Both the position numbers and the translations under genes were made by a program. 64,000 bases of DNA, from positions 372,001 to 436,000 of the forward strand of contig NZ_NJGV01000001.1 in the NCBI RefSeq assembly GCF_002213425.1, read 5' to 3'. This DNA comes from Herbaspirillum aquaticum (lineage in GTDB: Bacteria > Pseudomonadota > Gammaproteobacteria > Burkholderiales > Burkholderiaceae_D). The notes beneath the pieces are model-generated. The model was not told where the DNA came from. It did no database searches and saw nothing but the letters and a program-made list of their open reading frames with translations. Shown here in pieces: positions 51,805 to 60,912 of the stretch. Each line of letters opens with the position of its first letter. Position 1 is the first letter of the stretch.

Positions 51805-52971
51805 ATGATCAAGGCATTACGTAGACCGCTCCTGTTGACCCTGGCCCTGCTGGGCGCGGTCGGGAGTTTCATGATGGGGAGCGCCAGTGCCGAGCCCCGC
51901 ACCGTGTTGATCGGCCTGGCCGCACCCATGAGCGGGCTCTCCGGCAGTACCGGGGTGGCCCTGGAGCGCGCGGCCCAGCTGGCGGTGGATGACCTCAACA
52001 GCGGCAAGCCCGTCATTGCCGGCGAGCCGGTACTCTTCAAGTTGCTGGCCCAGGACGACCGCGCCGACCCGCGCACCGGCGAGCTGATCGCCGACTACTT
52101 CGTCAAGAGCCGTGTGGCTGCCGTGGTCGGCCACTGGAACAGCGGAGTGGGCATTCCTGCTGCGCGCATCTATGCCGCTGCCGGCATCCCCCACGTGGCG
52201 CCCGCCGTCACGGCACCCGCCTACACGCAGCAGGGTGATGCCAGCGCCTTTCGTATCGTGCCGCACGATGGCGAGGGGGCGCTGCTGACGGCCGACTACG
52301 TGGTGCGCGACCTCAAGGCCGGCAACATCGCGGTCATCGATGACAGTACCGTGTTCGGCACCACCTATGCCGATGAATTCGTCAAGTCGGTCAAGGCCTT
52401 GCAGGGCAGGGTGGGGGCACGCTATACGGTCAGCAGCAAGACCTCGGACTTCAACAGCATCCTGCGAGCGATTCGCGACAACGATCCGGACGTGGTGTTC
52501 TTCGCCGGACTCGATGCCCAGGCCGCACAACTGGTGCAGGACATGCGGCGCCTGCAGGTCCGGGCGCGTCTGGTGGGCATCGGCGGTGTGGTCGGGCCGA
52601 CCTTTCTCAAGCTGGCCGGTGCGGCAGGCGAGGGCGTGAGTGTCGTCGAGCCGGGCCTGCCTTCCTACAAGGGTCCGCAATGGACCCATTTCGAGCAGGC
52701 CTGGAAAGCGCGCTACCGTGAGGACATCTATCTCTACGCCCCCTTTGCCTACGACGCCGTGCGCGTGATCGCCGCCGCCATGCGCGAGGCCGATTCCGTG
52801 GATGCGGCCAAGGTCACGGCCAGCCTGCACCGGATCCGCTACAAGGGGATCTCCGGCAATATCGCCTTCGATGCGCAAGGCAACCTGCGTGATCCGGTCT
52901 TCACCCTCTACCAGGTCAGCCAGGGGCGCTGGCGCGTCATCCGCAGCATGGGCCATTCCGAGAAGAACTGA
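51805..52971 (+). CDS. Branched-chain amino-acid-type ABC solute-binding protein
   Basis: A 388-residue precursor with a signal peptide ending ASA-EPRT. The mature part is a two-lobe type-I periplasmic binding protein (IGLAAPMSGLSGSTGVALERAAQL, IAVIDDSTVFGTTYADEFV, VFFAGLDAQAAQLVQDM). No permease or ATPase genes are adjacent, so it is an orphan or partner of a distant system. AAGGAAGAAG precedes the ATG. Confidence 0.9.
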   Translation: MIKALRRPLLLTLALLGAVGSFMMGSASAEPRTVLIGLAAPMSGLSGSTGVALERAAQLAVDDLNSGKPVIAGEPVLFKLLAQDDRADPRTGELIADYFVKSRVAAVVGHWNSGVGIPAARIYAAAGIPHVAPAVTAPAYTQQGDASAFRIVPHDGEGALLTADYVVRDLKAGNIAVIDDSTVFGTTYADEFVKSVKALQGRVGARYTVSSKTSDFNSILRAIRDNDPDVVFFAGLDAQAAQLVQDMRRLQVRARLVGIGGVVGPTFLKLAGAAGEGVSVVEPGLPSYKGPQWTHFEQAWKARYREDIYLYAPFAYDAVRVIAAAMREADSVDAAKVTASLHRIRYKGISGNIAFDAQGNLRDPVFTLYQVSQGRWRVIRSMGHSEKN

Positions 52972-52976
52972 GGGCG

Positions 52977-53016
52977 CCCAAAAAACAATGCCGCCCGGCG
53001 TGAACCGGGCGGCATC
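52977..53016 (-). terminator. Terminator of the histone-like gene
   Basis: Stem ATGCCGCCCGG/CCGGGCGGCAT with a 6-base loop. On the minus strand it is followed by TTGTTTTTTGG, so it terminates the minus-strand gene at 53049; it also sits just past the plus-strand binding-protein gene. Confidence 0.85.
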
Positions 53017-53048
53017 GAATGGCAACGGCAGGTTTGCCTGCAGTGTGC

Positions 53049-53507
53049 TTACTTCTTGGGGCGGCCCACCTTCAGCGGGGTCAGGCTGCCGAGGATGTCC
53101 TTCAATTCGGTGATCTTCAGGTTCTTGATCAGCGACACGCCGATACGCAGCAGGTCGCTCTTCTTGATTTCCACGCCAGCCTTCAGGCAGGTCTTCTTGA
53201 CCTGGGCCAGCACGGCGTATTCGTTCTCGGGCATGGTGAAGCTGTCGCGCACCTGCTTGACCTTCTTGGCCTTGGGGGCTTTCTCGACTTTTTCTACCTT
53301 CTCGGCCTTGACCGGCTTGTCAGTCTTCTCCGGCTTTGCGACTTTCTCGACCTTCTTGTCGGCTGCCGGTGCGGCGGCGGGCTTGGCGGCTGCACGGGTG
53401 GCAGGCTTGACGGCAGGTTTCTTCACCGCGGCGGGCTTGGGGGCTGCCGCCTTGGCGACAGGTTTCTTCGTTTCGGTTGCTGCTGCGGCTTGAACTCTGG
53501 TGGCCAT
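53049..53507 (-). CDS. Histone-H1-like DNA-binding protein with ribbon-helix-helix-like C-terminal region
   Basis: A 152-residue basic protein. Residues 1-90 are a low-complexity Lys/Ala/Pro/Val region like eukaryotic histone H1 tails (KPAAVKKPAVKPATRAAAKPA and DKKVEKVAKPEKTDKPVK). Residues about 90-145 hold RDSFTMPENEYAVLAQVKKT and IKKSDLLRIGVSLIKNL, which look like a strand followed by two helices, as in ribbon-helix-helix proteins. The end GRPKK resembles an AT-hook core. The start at 53507 has GAGGAGCG upstream. Nucleoid or regulatory binding is inferred. Confidence 0.78.
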   Translation of the reverse strand: MATRVQAAAATETKKPVAKAAAPKPAAVKKPAVKPATRAAAKPAAAPAADKKVEKVAKPEKTDKPVKAEKVEKVEKAPKAKKVKQVRDSFTMPENEYAVLAQVKKTCLKAGVEIKKSDLLRIGVSLIKNLKITELKDILGSLTPLKVGRPKK

Positions 53508-53846
53508 GAACGCTCCTCTGAAAATTGATATAAACAATATATATTTTTTGCGCCTTTGCCGCAACATTCCTGCCGCCTGGCAACGATTTCATCGTCACTT
53601 TTCGTGTCTGCAAACGTTTTCAGGGATGGTCGGTGACCACAGCATACGCGTGTGGCCGCAGGTTGCGGCGAATTACCATGTCCCGGGCGAAATGAACTTC
53701 TCCAGATTCATGGCCGCGATGCTAGCAAGTCCAGGTTAAAACTCTGTGACAAAGGTCAAAACAATTTATACGAAGCGCCACGTCCAAAAAAAAAGCAGCC
53801 CGGCCTTGCGGACGGACTGCAATCAACAACGCTCTCTACCGGGGAC
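53508..53846. other. Intergenic region with promoter and galU terminator
   Basis: The first 40 bases upstream of the histone-like start are AT-rich (AATATATATTG and TTTATATC), probably its promoter. The distal part holds the terminator of galU (53795-53820). Nothing else is recognised. Confidence 0.5.
53787..53820 (-). terminator. Terminator of galU
   Basis: GCAGTCCG/CGGGCTGC stem (one G-T pair) followed on the minus strand by nine T residues, starting 27 bases after the galU stop. Confidence 0.8.
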
Positions 53847-54860
53847 TTACATGATGCTGTTGGCCACTGCTGGCAATTTGTCGCTGGCGACCGGCGTGCC
53901 GGCCGGCTGGTTGCCGGCAGCGGTCTTCAATGGGGTGACGGTCGCCGGGCCCTTGGGCTGGGCGGCTTGCGCCAGATCGTTCTGGCTGGTGAACTCCTGC
54001 AGGAACTGGGCGAAGCCGGTACCGACTTCCTTGTGCTTGAAGCCCATGGCCACGGCCGCCTTCAGGTAGCCCAGCTTGGAGCCGCAGTCGAAACGCTGGC
54101 CTTCGTAGCGATAGGCCAGGATCTGTTCCTGTTCCAGCAGGGCCGAGATGGCATCGGTCAGCTGGATCTCGCCACCGGCACCGGTACCGATATTTTCCAG
54201 GCGTTCAAAAATGGCCGGTGTCAGCACATAGCGGCCCACGACCGCCAGGGTCGACGGCGCCTCTTCCGGGGACGGCTTTTCGACGATGCCGCTGAGCAGC
54301 TCGGTACGCTCGCCATGCGCGGTGCCGCTGACGATGCCGTACTGGCGGGTTTCCGGACGTGGTACGTCCTGCACGGCCAGGAGGCTCTTGCCTTCGCGCT
54401 CGTAGAGTTCGGTCATCTGTGCCATCACGTTCTTCTGGCCGGGTGCGGCATCCATGAAGTCGTCAGCCAGCAGGACGGCGAAGGGCTCATCGCCCACGAG
54501 CGGCTTGGCCAGCAGCACGGCATGGCCCAGGCCCAGGGGTTCGGCCTGGCGCACGTAGACGCAGTTGATGTGCTTGGGAATGACGTTGCGAATGGTTTCC
54601 AGCAGCTTTACCTTGCCGGCGGCTTCCAGTTCGGATTCCAGTTCGTAGGCTTTGTCGAAGTGGTCTTCGATGGCGCGCTTGTTGCGGCCGGTGATGAAAA
54701 TCATCTCGGTGATGCCCGCTTCCACGGCTTCTTCGACAGCGTACTGGATCAGCGGCTTGTCGACGATGGGCAGCATTTCCTTGGGCTGTGCCTTGGTGGC
54801 GGGAAGGAAGCGGCTGCCGAGGCCAGCGACGGGGAAAACGGCTTTGGTGATTTTTTTCAT
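53847..54860 (-). CDS. galU: UTP-glucose-1-phosphate uridylyltransferase
   Basis: A 337-residue nucleotidyltransferase that makes UDP-glucose from UTP and glucose-1-phosphate. The start [23 protein letters not shown] holds the nucleotide-binding loop, [19 protein letters not shown] follows, and FAVLLADDF and GRYVLTP are other hallmarks. The last 40 residues are extra compared with E. coli GalU and are Pro/Ala-rich. Phosphoglucomutase (56323) lies nearby and provides the substrate, which suggests a shared role in envelope sugar synthesis. Confidence 0.96.
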   Translation of the reverse strand: MKKITKAVFPVAGLGSRFLPATKAQPKEMLPIVDKPLIQYAVEEAVEAGITEMIFITGRNKRAIEDHFDKAYELESELEAAGKVKLLETIRNVIPKHINCVYVRQAEPLGLGHAVLLAKPLVGDEPFAVLLADDFMDAAPGQKNVMAQMTELYEREGKSLLAVQDVPRPETRQYGIVSGTAHGERTELLSGIVEKPSPEEAPSTLAVVGRYVLTPAIFERLENIGTGAGGEIQLTDAISALLEQEQILAYRYEGQRFDCGSKLGYLKAAVAMGFKHKEVGTGFAQFLQEFTSQNDLAQAAQPKGPATVTPLKTAAGNQPAGTPVASDKLPAVANSIM

Positions 54861-54931
54861 GGTAAGTCCAGGTTTGGTTGAGTGAAGGGCGTGACACCCT
54901 CATGCACACAATGCAGGCTCGCTCGCGCTCC

Positions 54932-55339
54932 TCACGCCTGTCTCTTGTTCTTGATCATCTTCATCTGCAAAAACGCGCGGCACCCCTGGAACAGGGGAGC
55001 CACACCGGGAAATGCGTGGCTCAGCGCATGCGCAACCGTTTCCAGCAGCGAGGTGCGCGGCTGGCGGCGCGGTTCTTGTGCCACCGGCCGGGCCGGTTCA
55101 TCCACCAGCTCGATACGCTGCGGCAGGCTGCCTTCGTTGAGCTGCTCCAGCACCGAAGCCAGTTGCGGTGCCTTCACTGCAATCTGGTGCAGCATGTCGG
55201 CCGATTCGCGGGCATAGCGCGCATAGTGTTCCGCCAGGTCGGCCCCATCGGCGGCTTGCGGCGCAGGCGCGAACGCATTGAGCGCGAAGGCATTGGCGAA
55301 AACGGGCGACGGGCGGGCACTGGTTTGAATGGCGGACAT
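54932..55339 (-). CDS. Hypothetical protein
   Basis: A 135-residue protein starting MSAIQTSARPSPV at 55339. The middle reads DLAEHYARYARESADMLHQIAVKAPQLASVLEQLNEGSLPQ, residues about 33-73, and looks helical. No ribosome site of note, but the frame is clean and the composition fits coding DNA of this genome. Not recognised; it may be a cytoplasmic regulator or linker protein. Confidence 0.5.
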   Translation of the reverse strand: MSAIQTSARPSPVFANAFALNAFAPAPQAADGADLAEHYARYARESADMLHQIAVKAPQLASVLEQLNEGSLPQRIELVDEPARPVAQEPRRQPRTSLLETVAHALSHAFPGVAPLFQGCRAFLQMKMIKNKRQA

Positions 55340-55753
55340 GATCGGCGGCTCTCTCAACATATCGGGCTGGCAAATGCGCTTATTGGTATTGGCTTGGGGC
55401 TGGGTGCCGCAAACGATTGCATGCTGCACTGCGCCTATGGGAAGCAAGAGTAAAAAAACTCTCGCTTCCTCTCTATAGGAATGCCGCCTTTTGCTGTGTA
55501 GGAAAAGAGGAAGCTTGGTCTGCATCTACCCCGCCGACCCCCGCGACGATGTAACCGCATCCCCGTACAGGCTCGACAGCCGTACATGGCGGGCTTGTCC
55601 TACAGGGGAATGGGCCGCTGTCCGATACCTCTCCCGGACTGGTTTTTCTATGATCACCTCATCTGTTGCGCCGAGCGCTTGCAGAGAAGAGGAAGCCGCC
55701 CGGCGGATTCCGACATCAACCCAAGAACGACAGAACGATTGAAAGGGAACATC
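55340..55753. other. Intergenic region with a repeated motif
   Basis: Contains the first copy (55598-55622) of a 25-base sequence that recurs at 58046-58070, and a GAAAGGGAA site just before the GlsB start. No other gene seen; the short frames here have no ribosome sites. Confidence 0.5.
55598..55622 (+). repeat. Intergenic 25-base motif, copy 1
   Basis: TCCTACAGGGGAATGGGCCG plus 5 further bases. Matches copy 2 (58046-58070) in 23 of 25 positions. It lies 131 bases before the GlsB-type gene. Confidence 0.75.
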
Positions 55754-56005
55754 ATGGAACACGGACTCATCGCATGGCTGATCATTGGTGCCGTCGCCGG
55801 CTGGCTGGCCGGTGTGCTGGTCAAGGGCGGCGGCTTCGGCTTGCTGGCGGACATCTTGATCGGTATCGTCGGTGCCGTCATCGGCGGCTGGCTGGCGGGC
55901 CTGTTGGGCATCGCCGTGGGTGGCGGCATCCTGGCCTCCATCGTCACGGCCACCCTGGGCGCCATCGTCTTGCTGGTGATCGTGCGTGCCTTCCGGCGTG
56001 CCTGA
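55754..56005 (+). CDS. GlsB/YeaQ/YmgE-type stress-associated membrane protein
   Basis: An 83-residue protein with three hydrophobic, glycine-rich helices (LIAWLIIGAVAGWLAGVL, ILIGIVGAVIGGWLAGLLG, ILASIVTATLGAIVLLVIV) and a basic end RAFRRA. This matches the transglycosylase-associated protein family, whose members are stress-induced. Start: ATG 55754 after GAAAGGGAAC. Confidence 0.92.
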   Translation: MEHGLIAWLIIGAVAGWLAGVLVKGGGFGLLADILIGIVGAVIGGWLAGLLGIAVGGGILASIVTATLGAIVLLVIVRAFRRA

Positions 56006-56322
56006 CCAGGCCCACACGCGGCCGGGGATACCCCGGCCGGCGTGAAGCTCCAATGAATGCGTCCGTGCCTGCGCCCGGGCGCGTTTTGCTTTGCGCAATC
56101 ATGCTTCATGCGGCAGCGGCAAATGGCCGGGATCTCGGCCCGCCAAGCGCAAAAATTGTGATCTGCGGCAAGACTCCTGCAAGAATGTTCATATCGATGT
56201 TGCAGCGCGCCATCCCCGCGTTACAATAGTCGTGACGTTAGTAAAAGATTAAGTTGCGAAGGGGCGCACCCCTGGCCTGCGCCTTCGATTCCTCAGGTAT
56301 TCCTTCATCCAGAAAAAACATC

Positions 56323-57972
56323 ATGAGTAGCGTCAATCCCCTTGCCGGCAAGCGTGCCGCGCCTTCCGCCCTGGTGAACCTGCCGGTGCTGCTGTCGAAC
56401 TACTACAGCCTGCGTCCTGATGTGGCCGAGGCGGGCCATCGGGTGGCCTTCGGCACTTCCGGCCATCGAGGCAACGCCAATGCCCACAGTTTCAATGAAT
56501 GGCATGTGCTGGCCATCACCCAGGCCATCTGCGATTACCGCAAGGAGCAGGGCTTCAAGGGGCCGCTGTTCCTGGGCATCGATACCCACGCCTTGTCGGA
56601 ACCGGCCTGGCACAGCGCGCTGGAGGTACTGGCGGCCAACGAGGTGGTGACCATGCTGGCCGAGGGCAGCCCTTATGCGCCCACGCCGGCCGTCTCGCAT
56701 GCCATCCTTTCCCACAATCGCGTGCACCGCGACAAGCTGGCCGACGGCATCGTGGTCACGCCTTCGCACAATCCGCCCGACAACGGCGGCTTCAAGTACA
56801 ACATGCCCAATGGCGGCCCGTCGGACTCCAACGTCACCAGCTGGATCGAGAAGCGCGCCAATGGCTATCTGGAGCACAAGCTCGAAGGCGTGCGCCGCAT
56901 CAGCTTCGAGAAGGCGCTCAAGGCCGACACCACGCGTCGCTACGACTATCTGGACAACTACGTTGGCGACCTGCCCAACATCATTGACCTGGGCGCCATT
57001 TCGGCGGCCAACGTGAAGATCGGCGTGGACCCGTTGGGCGGTGCCGGCTTGCATTACTGGTCGGCGATCGCCGATCGCTACAAGCTCAACCTGGAAGTGG
57101 TCAACACCGATGTGGATGCCAGTTTCCGCTTTGTGCCGCTGGACTGGGACGCGCAGATCCGCATGGATCCCTCCTCGCCTCATGCCATGAGCGAGCTGAT
57201 CGCCCTGAAGGACCGCTTCGACGTGGCCATGGCCTGCGATACCGACCATGACCGCCATGGCATCGTCGCCAAGAGCACCGGGCTGCTGCCGGCCAATGAC
57301 TATCTGTCGGTGGCGGTGTATTACCTGTTCCGCCATCGCCCCGCCTGGCGCGCCGATGCGGCCGTGGGCAAGACCCTGGTGTCGAGCCAGATGATCAATC
57401 GCGTGGCCAACCACCTGGGCCGCAAGCTGCTGGAAATGCCGGTGGGCTTCAAGTGGTTCGTCGACGGCCTGTATGACGGCAGCCTGGCCTTCGGCTGCGA
57501 GGAAAGCGCCGGCGCTTCCTTCGTGCGTTTCGATGGCCAGCCCTGGAGCACCGACAAGGACGGCATCACCGCCGCCTTGCTGGCCGCCGAGATGACTGCC
57601 CGCACCGGCAGCGACCCCGGCCAGATCTACCAGGACCTGACCCGGCAACTGGGTGCACCCGTCAATGGCCGCAAGGAAGCGGCTGCCACACCGGAGCAGA
57701 AGGCGCGCCTGTCCAAGCTCTCGCCTGAGGACGTGAGTTCCACCGAACTGGCCGGTGAAACCATCCGCGAAGTCATGACCACCGCGCCTGCCAATGGCAA
57801 GGCCTTTGGTGGCCTGAAGATCGTCACCGACAATGGCTGGTTTGCCGCGCGCCCGTCGGGCACCGAGAGCATCTACAAGATCTACGGTGAAAGCTTCCGC
57901 GATGAGGCGCATCTGGAGCGCATCTTCGCCGAGGCACAAGAGATCGTGACGCGTGCGCTGAAGTCGAGCTGA
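56323..57972 (+). CDS. pgm: Phosphoglucomutase, alpha-D-glucose type
   Basis: A 549-residue enzyme that interconverts glucose-1-phosphate and glucose-6-phosphate. VAFGTSGHRGNAN and the phosphoserine motif VVTPSHNPPDNGGF, then the magnesium motif CDTDHDRHG and the sugar loop GCEESAGASF and phosphate-binding ARPSGTESIYK are all intact. Length matches the PgmA/Pgm2-type. It feeds GalU (54860). ATG 56323 has only a weak site. Confidence 0.96.
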   Translation: MSSVNPLAGKRAAPSALVNLPVLLSNYYSLRPDVAEAGHRVAFGTSGHRGNANAHSFNEWHVLAITQAICDYRKEQGFKGPLFLGIDTHALSEPAWHSALEVLAANEVVTMLAEGSPYAPTPAVSHAILSHNRVHRDKLADGIVVTPSHNPPDNGGFKYNMPNGGPSDSNVTSWIEKRANGYLEHKLEGVRRISFEKALKADTTRRYDYLDNYVGDLPNIIDLGAISAANVKIGVDPLGGAGLHYWSAIADRYKLNLEVVNTDVDASFRFVPLDWDAQIRMDPSSPHAMSELIALKDRFDVAMACDTDHDRHGIVAKSTGLLPANDYLSVAVYYLFRHRPAWRADAAVGKTLVSSQMINRVANHLGRKLLEMPVGFKWFVDGLYDGSLAFGCEESAGASFVRFDGQPWSTDKDGITAALLAAEMTARTGSDPGQIYQDLTRQLGAPVNGRKEAAATPEQKARLSKLSPEDVSSTELAGETIREVMTTAPANGKAFGGLKIVTDNGWFAARPSGTESIYKIYGESFRDEAHLERIFAEAQEIVTRALKSS

Positions 57973-58003
57973 AGCGCCGCTGTCCTCTGTCCTCTGCGTG
58001 GAG

Positions 58004-58037
58004 AACGCCGCCGCCCTTTGGGTTGGCGGCGTTTTTT
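58004..58037 (+). terminator. Terminator of pgm
   Basis: AACGCCGCC/GGCGGCGTT stem (58004-58012 and 58025-58033) with a GC-rich loop and T run. Confidence 0.9.
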
Positions 58038-58045
58038 TCGTGAGT

Positions 58046-58070
58046 TCCTACAGGCGAATGGGCCGATGTC
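58046..58070 (+). repeat. Intergenic 25-base motif, copy 2
   Basis: TCCTACAGGCGAATGGGCCG plus 5 further bases, differing from copy 1 at two positions. It lies after the pgm terminator and 66 bases before the proline-rich gene. Confidence 0.75.
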
Positions 58071-58136
58071 TGGCTGAGGACAGGGCAGGGGCTTCTTAAG
58101 ATGGTGCATCGATCCAATTTCGCCAGGAGGACTGCC

Positions 58137-58493
58137 ATGGAACCGTCTCAGCAGGATCCCCTATCGTCTCGGCGTCCGCCGCCGCCTGCTTCGCAGGCAG
58201 CCTTGCTGCGTCCGCCCGGCATTCCCGGCGGCTCCCAAGCCAGTCCCGCGCCCGACCACATCGTGGCCGACCCCGGCCATGTGGTGGAGCCGGATGGGAC
58301 CGAGGATCCCCTGGCCAATGCCGATGACGGCCTGCTGCCCCAGCCGGGCCAGCCCGCACCCCAACCTTCACCCCCTCAGGAGAACGCCATGCACAAGCCC
58401 CAGGACACCCCGCCGGTAGAAGTCCCGCCCCTGGATCCCACCCCGCCGCAGGATCCCATCCCGCATCAGAACCCGATGGCTGGCCAGCGCTGA
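58137..58493 (+). CDS. Proline-rich hypothetical protein
   Basis: A 118-residue protein, AGGAGG upstream of ATG 58137. It is unusually rich in Pro and Gln, with acidic runs (PDHIVADPGHVVEPDGTEDPLANADDG) and C-terminal PPQDPIPHQNP. No signal or TM. Not recognised; likely disordered. The next small gene encodes a similar Pro-rich, acidic peptide. Confidence 0.65.
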   Translation: MEPSQQDPLSSRRPPPPASQAALLRPPGIPGGSQASPAPDHIVADPGHVVEPDGTEDPLANADDGLLPQPGQPAPQPSPPQENAMHKPQDTPPVEVPPLDPTPPQDPIPHQNPMAGQR

Positions 58494-58542
58494 GGCGCGC
58501 GGCTTTCCATTGAACCCGATTGCCATCCCGCAGGAGGCCCGT

Positions 58543-58689
58543 TTGAACCAGTCCTTGCATACCCCGCAGGAAATACCGCCCGTCAACGAACCCAACATGC
58601 CGCCGCCAACGCTGCCCGAAGATGAACCGGTGCCGGTGGAGGATCCGCCGGCCAATCCTGTGCCGACGGACAAGCCGCTGCGGATGTAA
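58543..58689 (+). CDS. Small proline-rich peptide, TTG start
   Basis: A 48-residue frame starting at TTG 58543, seven bases after the strong site CAGGAGG. It reads NQSLHTPQEIPPVNEPNM, then further Pro-rich residues (PVPVEDPPANPVPTDKP). Too short and with a TTG start, so easily missed by automatic calling. Its composition resembles the 118-residue protein upstream, which suggests a related origin. Confidence 0.55.
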   Translation: MNQSLHTPQEIPPVNEPNMPPPTLPEDEPVPVEDPPANPVPTDKPLRM

Positions 58690-59039
58690 GGAGGTTGCGG
58701 CCCCGCAGGCTTGCCTTGCCTGATGGCTACATGCCCAGCCCATGCTGCGCGTGTAGCCATTTTCTTCATCTCTGAAAAACTGCCTTTTCTTGCCGCCCGC
58801 ATTTCTCGTGGCCCAGCGCCGCGCTGCCAGCTTTTTCCTTCATTTCAGCATCAAACCAGCCTTCTCCAGCGCGGGTTCGGCCGGAAAACCTCGCCCCAAT
58901 CTCCTCTGCTGATTGAGACTTTTCAGGTTCAACTCCGCTTGCATTTGTGGAACCATTCGGTTTTTTTGGCCGCAGTAGGTCGATGGAGCCAGTCCCGCCC
59001 GGGCCTCCATCCCGCTGTGGTCGAACAAGGAGTGGCGCC

Positions 59040-59723
59040 GTGTTCCCCTATCCCCCGCAGCCTTCCGGTTTTCCGCCCGCGCGCCGTCCTGTGGTGCAGG
59101 CGGCGCTGCCTCTTTTCGTGCTGGTGCGGCATGGGGCCGGCAGCGCCTGGCCGCAGCAGGTCTTGTGCGAACCCGTGACCAGCGGGGAGGCCGCAGGCAC
59201 CGATGCCATGGTGCTCTATTTTTCTCCCCTGGAAGCCAGTATCGACGCGCTCTGGCAGGACTTGCCGCCGGAGCGCTACCAGGTTCTCCCGGTCTCGGCC
59301 TTTACGCCCGATGACCTGCTGAGGCGCCACCACGGACGCCTGCCGGTCTGCCTGCACCTGGCCTGGGGCGCGCAGGACGGCTGCCTGGCGGTACGCGCGC
59401 AGGGCGGTCCGGTGCGGATTTCGTCGGCCAGCGTGGCCCAGGTGTCTGCAATGACGGACACCATCCCGTTGGCCATCAGCCACGCCGAACTGGCCGGCTA
59501 TGCCCGGCTCTGGGAGGATGCCGGGCTCTTCGCCCATAGCGAGACCCATGCCCGCCTGCTGGCCTTGTCCCCGCAAGAACGCCATCGCCACGCCGAGCGC
59601 GCCCTGATGCGCATACCGGGCAAGGCGCTCCCCGGGCAACAGATCAACCAGCTGGCGCTGTACGACGCTGAATCGGCGCAATGGCACTTCATCGCGCTGG
59701 ATCTGCTTGCCGGGCAGAACTGA
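59040..59723 (+). CDS. Hypothetical protein, GTG start
   Basis: A 227-residue protein. AAGGAG at 59027-59032 sits seven bases before GTG 59040, so this start is preferred to the ATG codons at 58947 and 58983. It reads FPYPPQPSGFPPARRPVVQ, then ALPLFVLVRHGAGSAWPQQVL. No known motif recognised; no signal peptide or clear TM. Confidence 0.6.
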   Translation: MFPYPPQPSGFPPARRPVVQAALPLFVLVRHGAGSAWPQQVLCEPVTSGEAAGTDAMVLYFSPLEASIDALWQDLPPERYQVLPVSAFTPDDLLRRHHGRLPVCLHLAWGAQDGCLAVRAQGGPVRISSASVAQVSAMTDTIPLAISHAELAGYARLWEDAGLFAHSETHARLLALSPQERHRHAERALMRIPGKALPGQQINQLALYDAESAQWHFIALDLLAGQN

Positions 59724-59841
59724 CTTCCTGCCGTGCATTGAGAGTTTTCTGATATTCACGGCCTGCTCCTTCTGCAACCATGTCTGACAAGTGTGTCGCC
59801 ACGCCGCCGTCCTGACCCGTCGTCCGTAGAAGGAGCTCTCC

Positions 59842-60468
59842 ATGATTCGCTTCCTTGCCGTTGCCTCTGCCTGGAAAGCAAGCGCATTGCGCTGCCTGCC
59901 GCTGGTGCTGCTCTTTGTCTGCTTCGCGGCACTGCCGGGTTCACCCGAGCCGCCGGACGAGGTGCTGGACAGCTGCCTGGCGGTTGACCGGATTCCCCTG
60001 AGTGCGGTCAGCATTGATCCCGTGGCGGGGCGGGTGGAGGTTATGGAAGGCGGTCCCGCTTCACCTTACCGCCTCTATCTGCCAGATGGCGACAACCGCA
60101 CTCTGCGTATCGGCTATGCCAGCGGCAAGCCGCCCGGCCGTGATTACCTCTTCGTGAACTCGCACCGCGGCTACCTCGACCGTGCCATCGGCCTGGCGCC
60201 GGACGCCCCAGCCCGGCTGGAGCGCCCCCAAAAAGCCTCCTTTGCCATGCTGGGCTACCTGGGCGAGCGCTACCTCTGCCTGATGGAAATGCACGGGCAG
60301 GGCAGCCGCAACCGGAAACGCTCGGCCTATGTGGCCCGCATTCCCATGCGCATGGGCGTGGAAATGAGCCTCTACTACAAGCTGGCGGCTTTGCCGGCCT
60401 CGCCGCAGCTGCCTGCTTTGCCATCCCCTTCGTCCTCTTCGCCGGCGCCGGCCGCGTTGCCACGCTGA
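59842..60468 (+). CDS. Hypothetical protein with N-terminal hydrophobic segment
   Basis: A 208-residue protein, AAGGAGCTC before the ATG. Residues about 14-35 (LRCLPLVLLFVCFAALPG) form a signal or anchor, and the mature part has ordered sequence (VSIDPVAGRVEVMEGGPASPYRLYLPDG) and a Pro/Ser tail. Not recognised; probably a secreted or membrane-bound protein. Confidence 0.65.
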   Translation: MIRFLAVASAWKASALRCLPLVLLFVCFAALPGSPEPPDEVLDSCLAVDRIPLSAVSIDPVAGRVEVMEGGPASPYRLYLPDGDNRTLRIGYASGKPPGRDYLFVNSHRGYLDRAIGLAPDAPARLERPQKASFAMLGYLGERYLCLMEMHGQGSRNRKRSAYVARIPMRMGVEMSLYYKLAALPASPQLPALPSPSSSSPAPAALPR

Positions 60469-60912
60469 GGGCGCTTGAGGCTGACTGCCTTTCATACGTG
60501 ATAATGCAGGTTGCCCAAGCCTGCCCCCAGCTTTATACTTCGCCCCTTAGCATTGCTTCTGGTATCCCGTGCGCAGCCGCGCCCGGGATTGAAACGGGAA
60601 GCCGGTGCGGCCGGTGCCACAGCATCGTGCCAAAGCCGGCGCTGCCCCCGCAACGGTAAGCGAGGAAGGACACGCACTACGCCACTGTGCCCCGCGCATG
60701 GGAAGGCGCCTGTCCCGAAGCCCAGGCTTCCCCTCGCCAGCCCGGAGACCGGCCCGAGGCAAGTTCTTGAATGCATCGCGGAGGGCGATCATGCGGAAAG
60801 CTTCCATCATTTCCCGCTGGTGTGAACCGGCGCCGTCAGCCGACGGCGGGATCGTGCTTGGGCGCTCGCCGTGTGGTTTCCTTCGTTTCATCCACCCGTC
60901 CAAGGAAATCGC
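60469..60912. other. Leader region of the cobalamin genes
   Basis: Contains the riboswitch at about 60555-60765 and a further hairpin CGCCGTC/GACGGCG (60831-60848) that may be part of its expression platform. Confidence 0.7.
60555..60765 (+). ncRNA. Cobalamin (B12) riboswitch
   Basis: The region has the conserved elements in order: ACGGGAAGCCGGTGCGG, CGCTGCCCCCGCAACGGTAAGC, GCCACTG, GGGAAGGCG and AGCCCGGAGACCGGCCC. It is upstream of cbtB-cbtA-ferredoxin-cobN, which it probably turns off at high cobalamin. Bounds are approximate. Confidence 0.9.
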
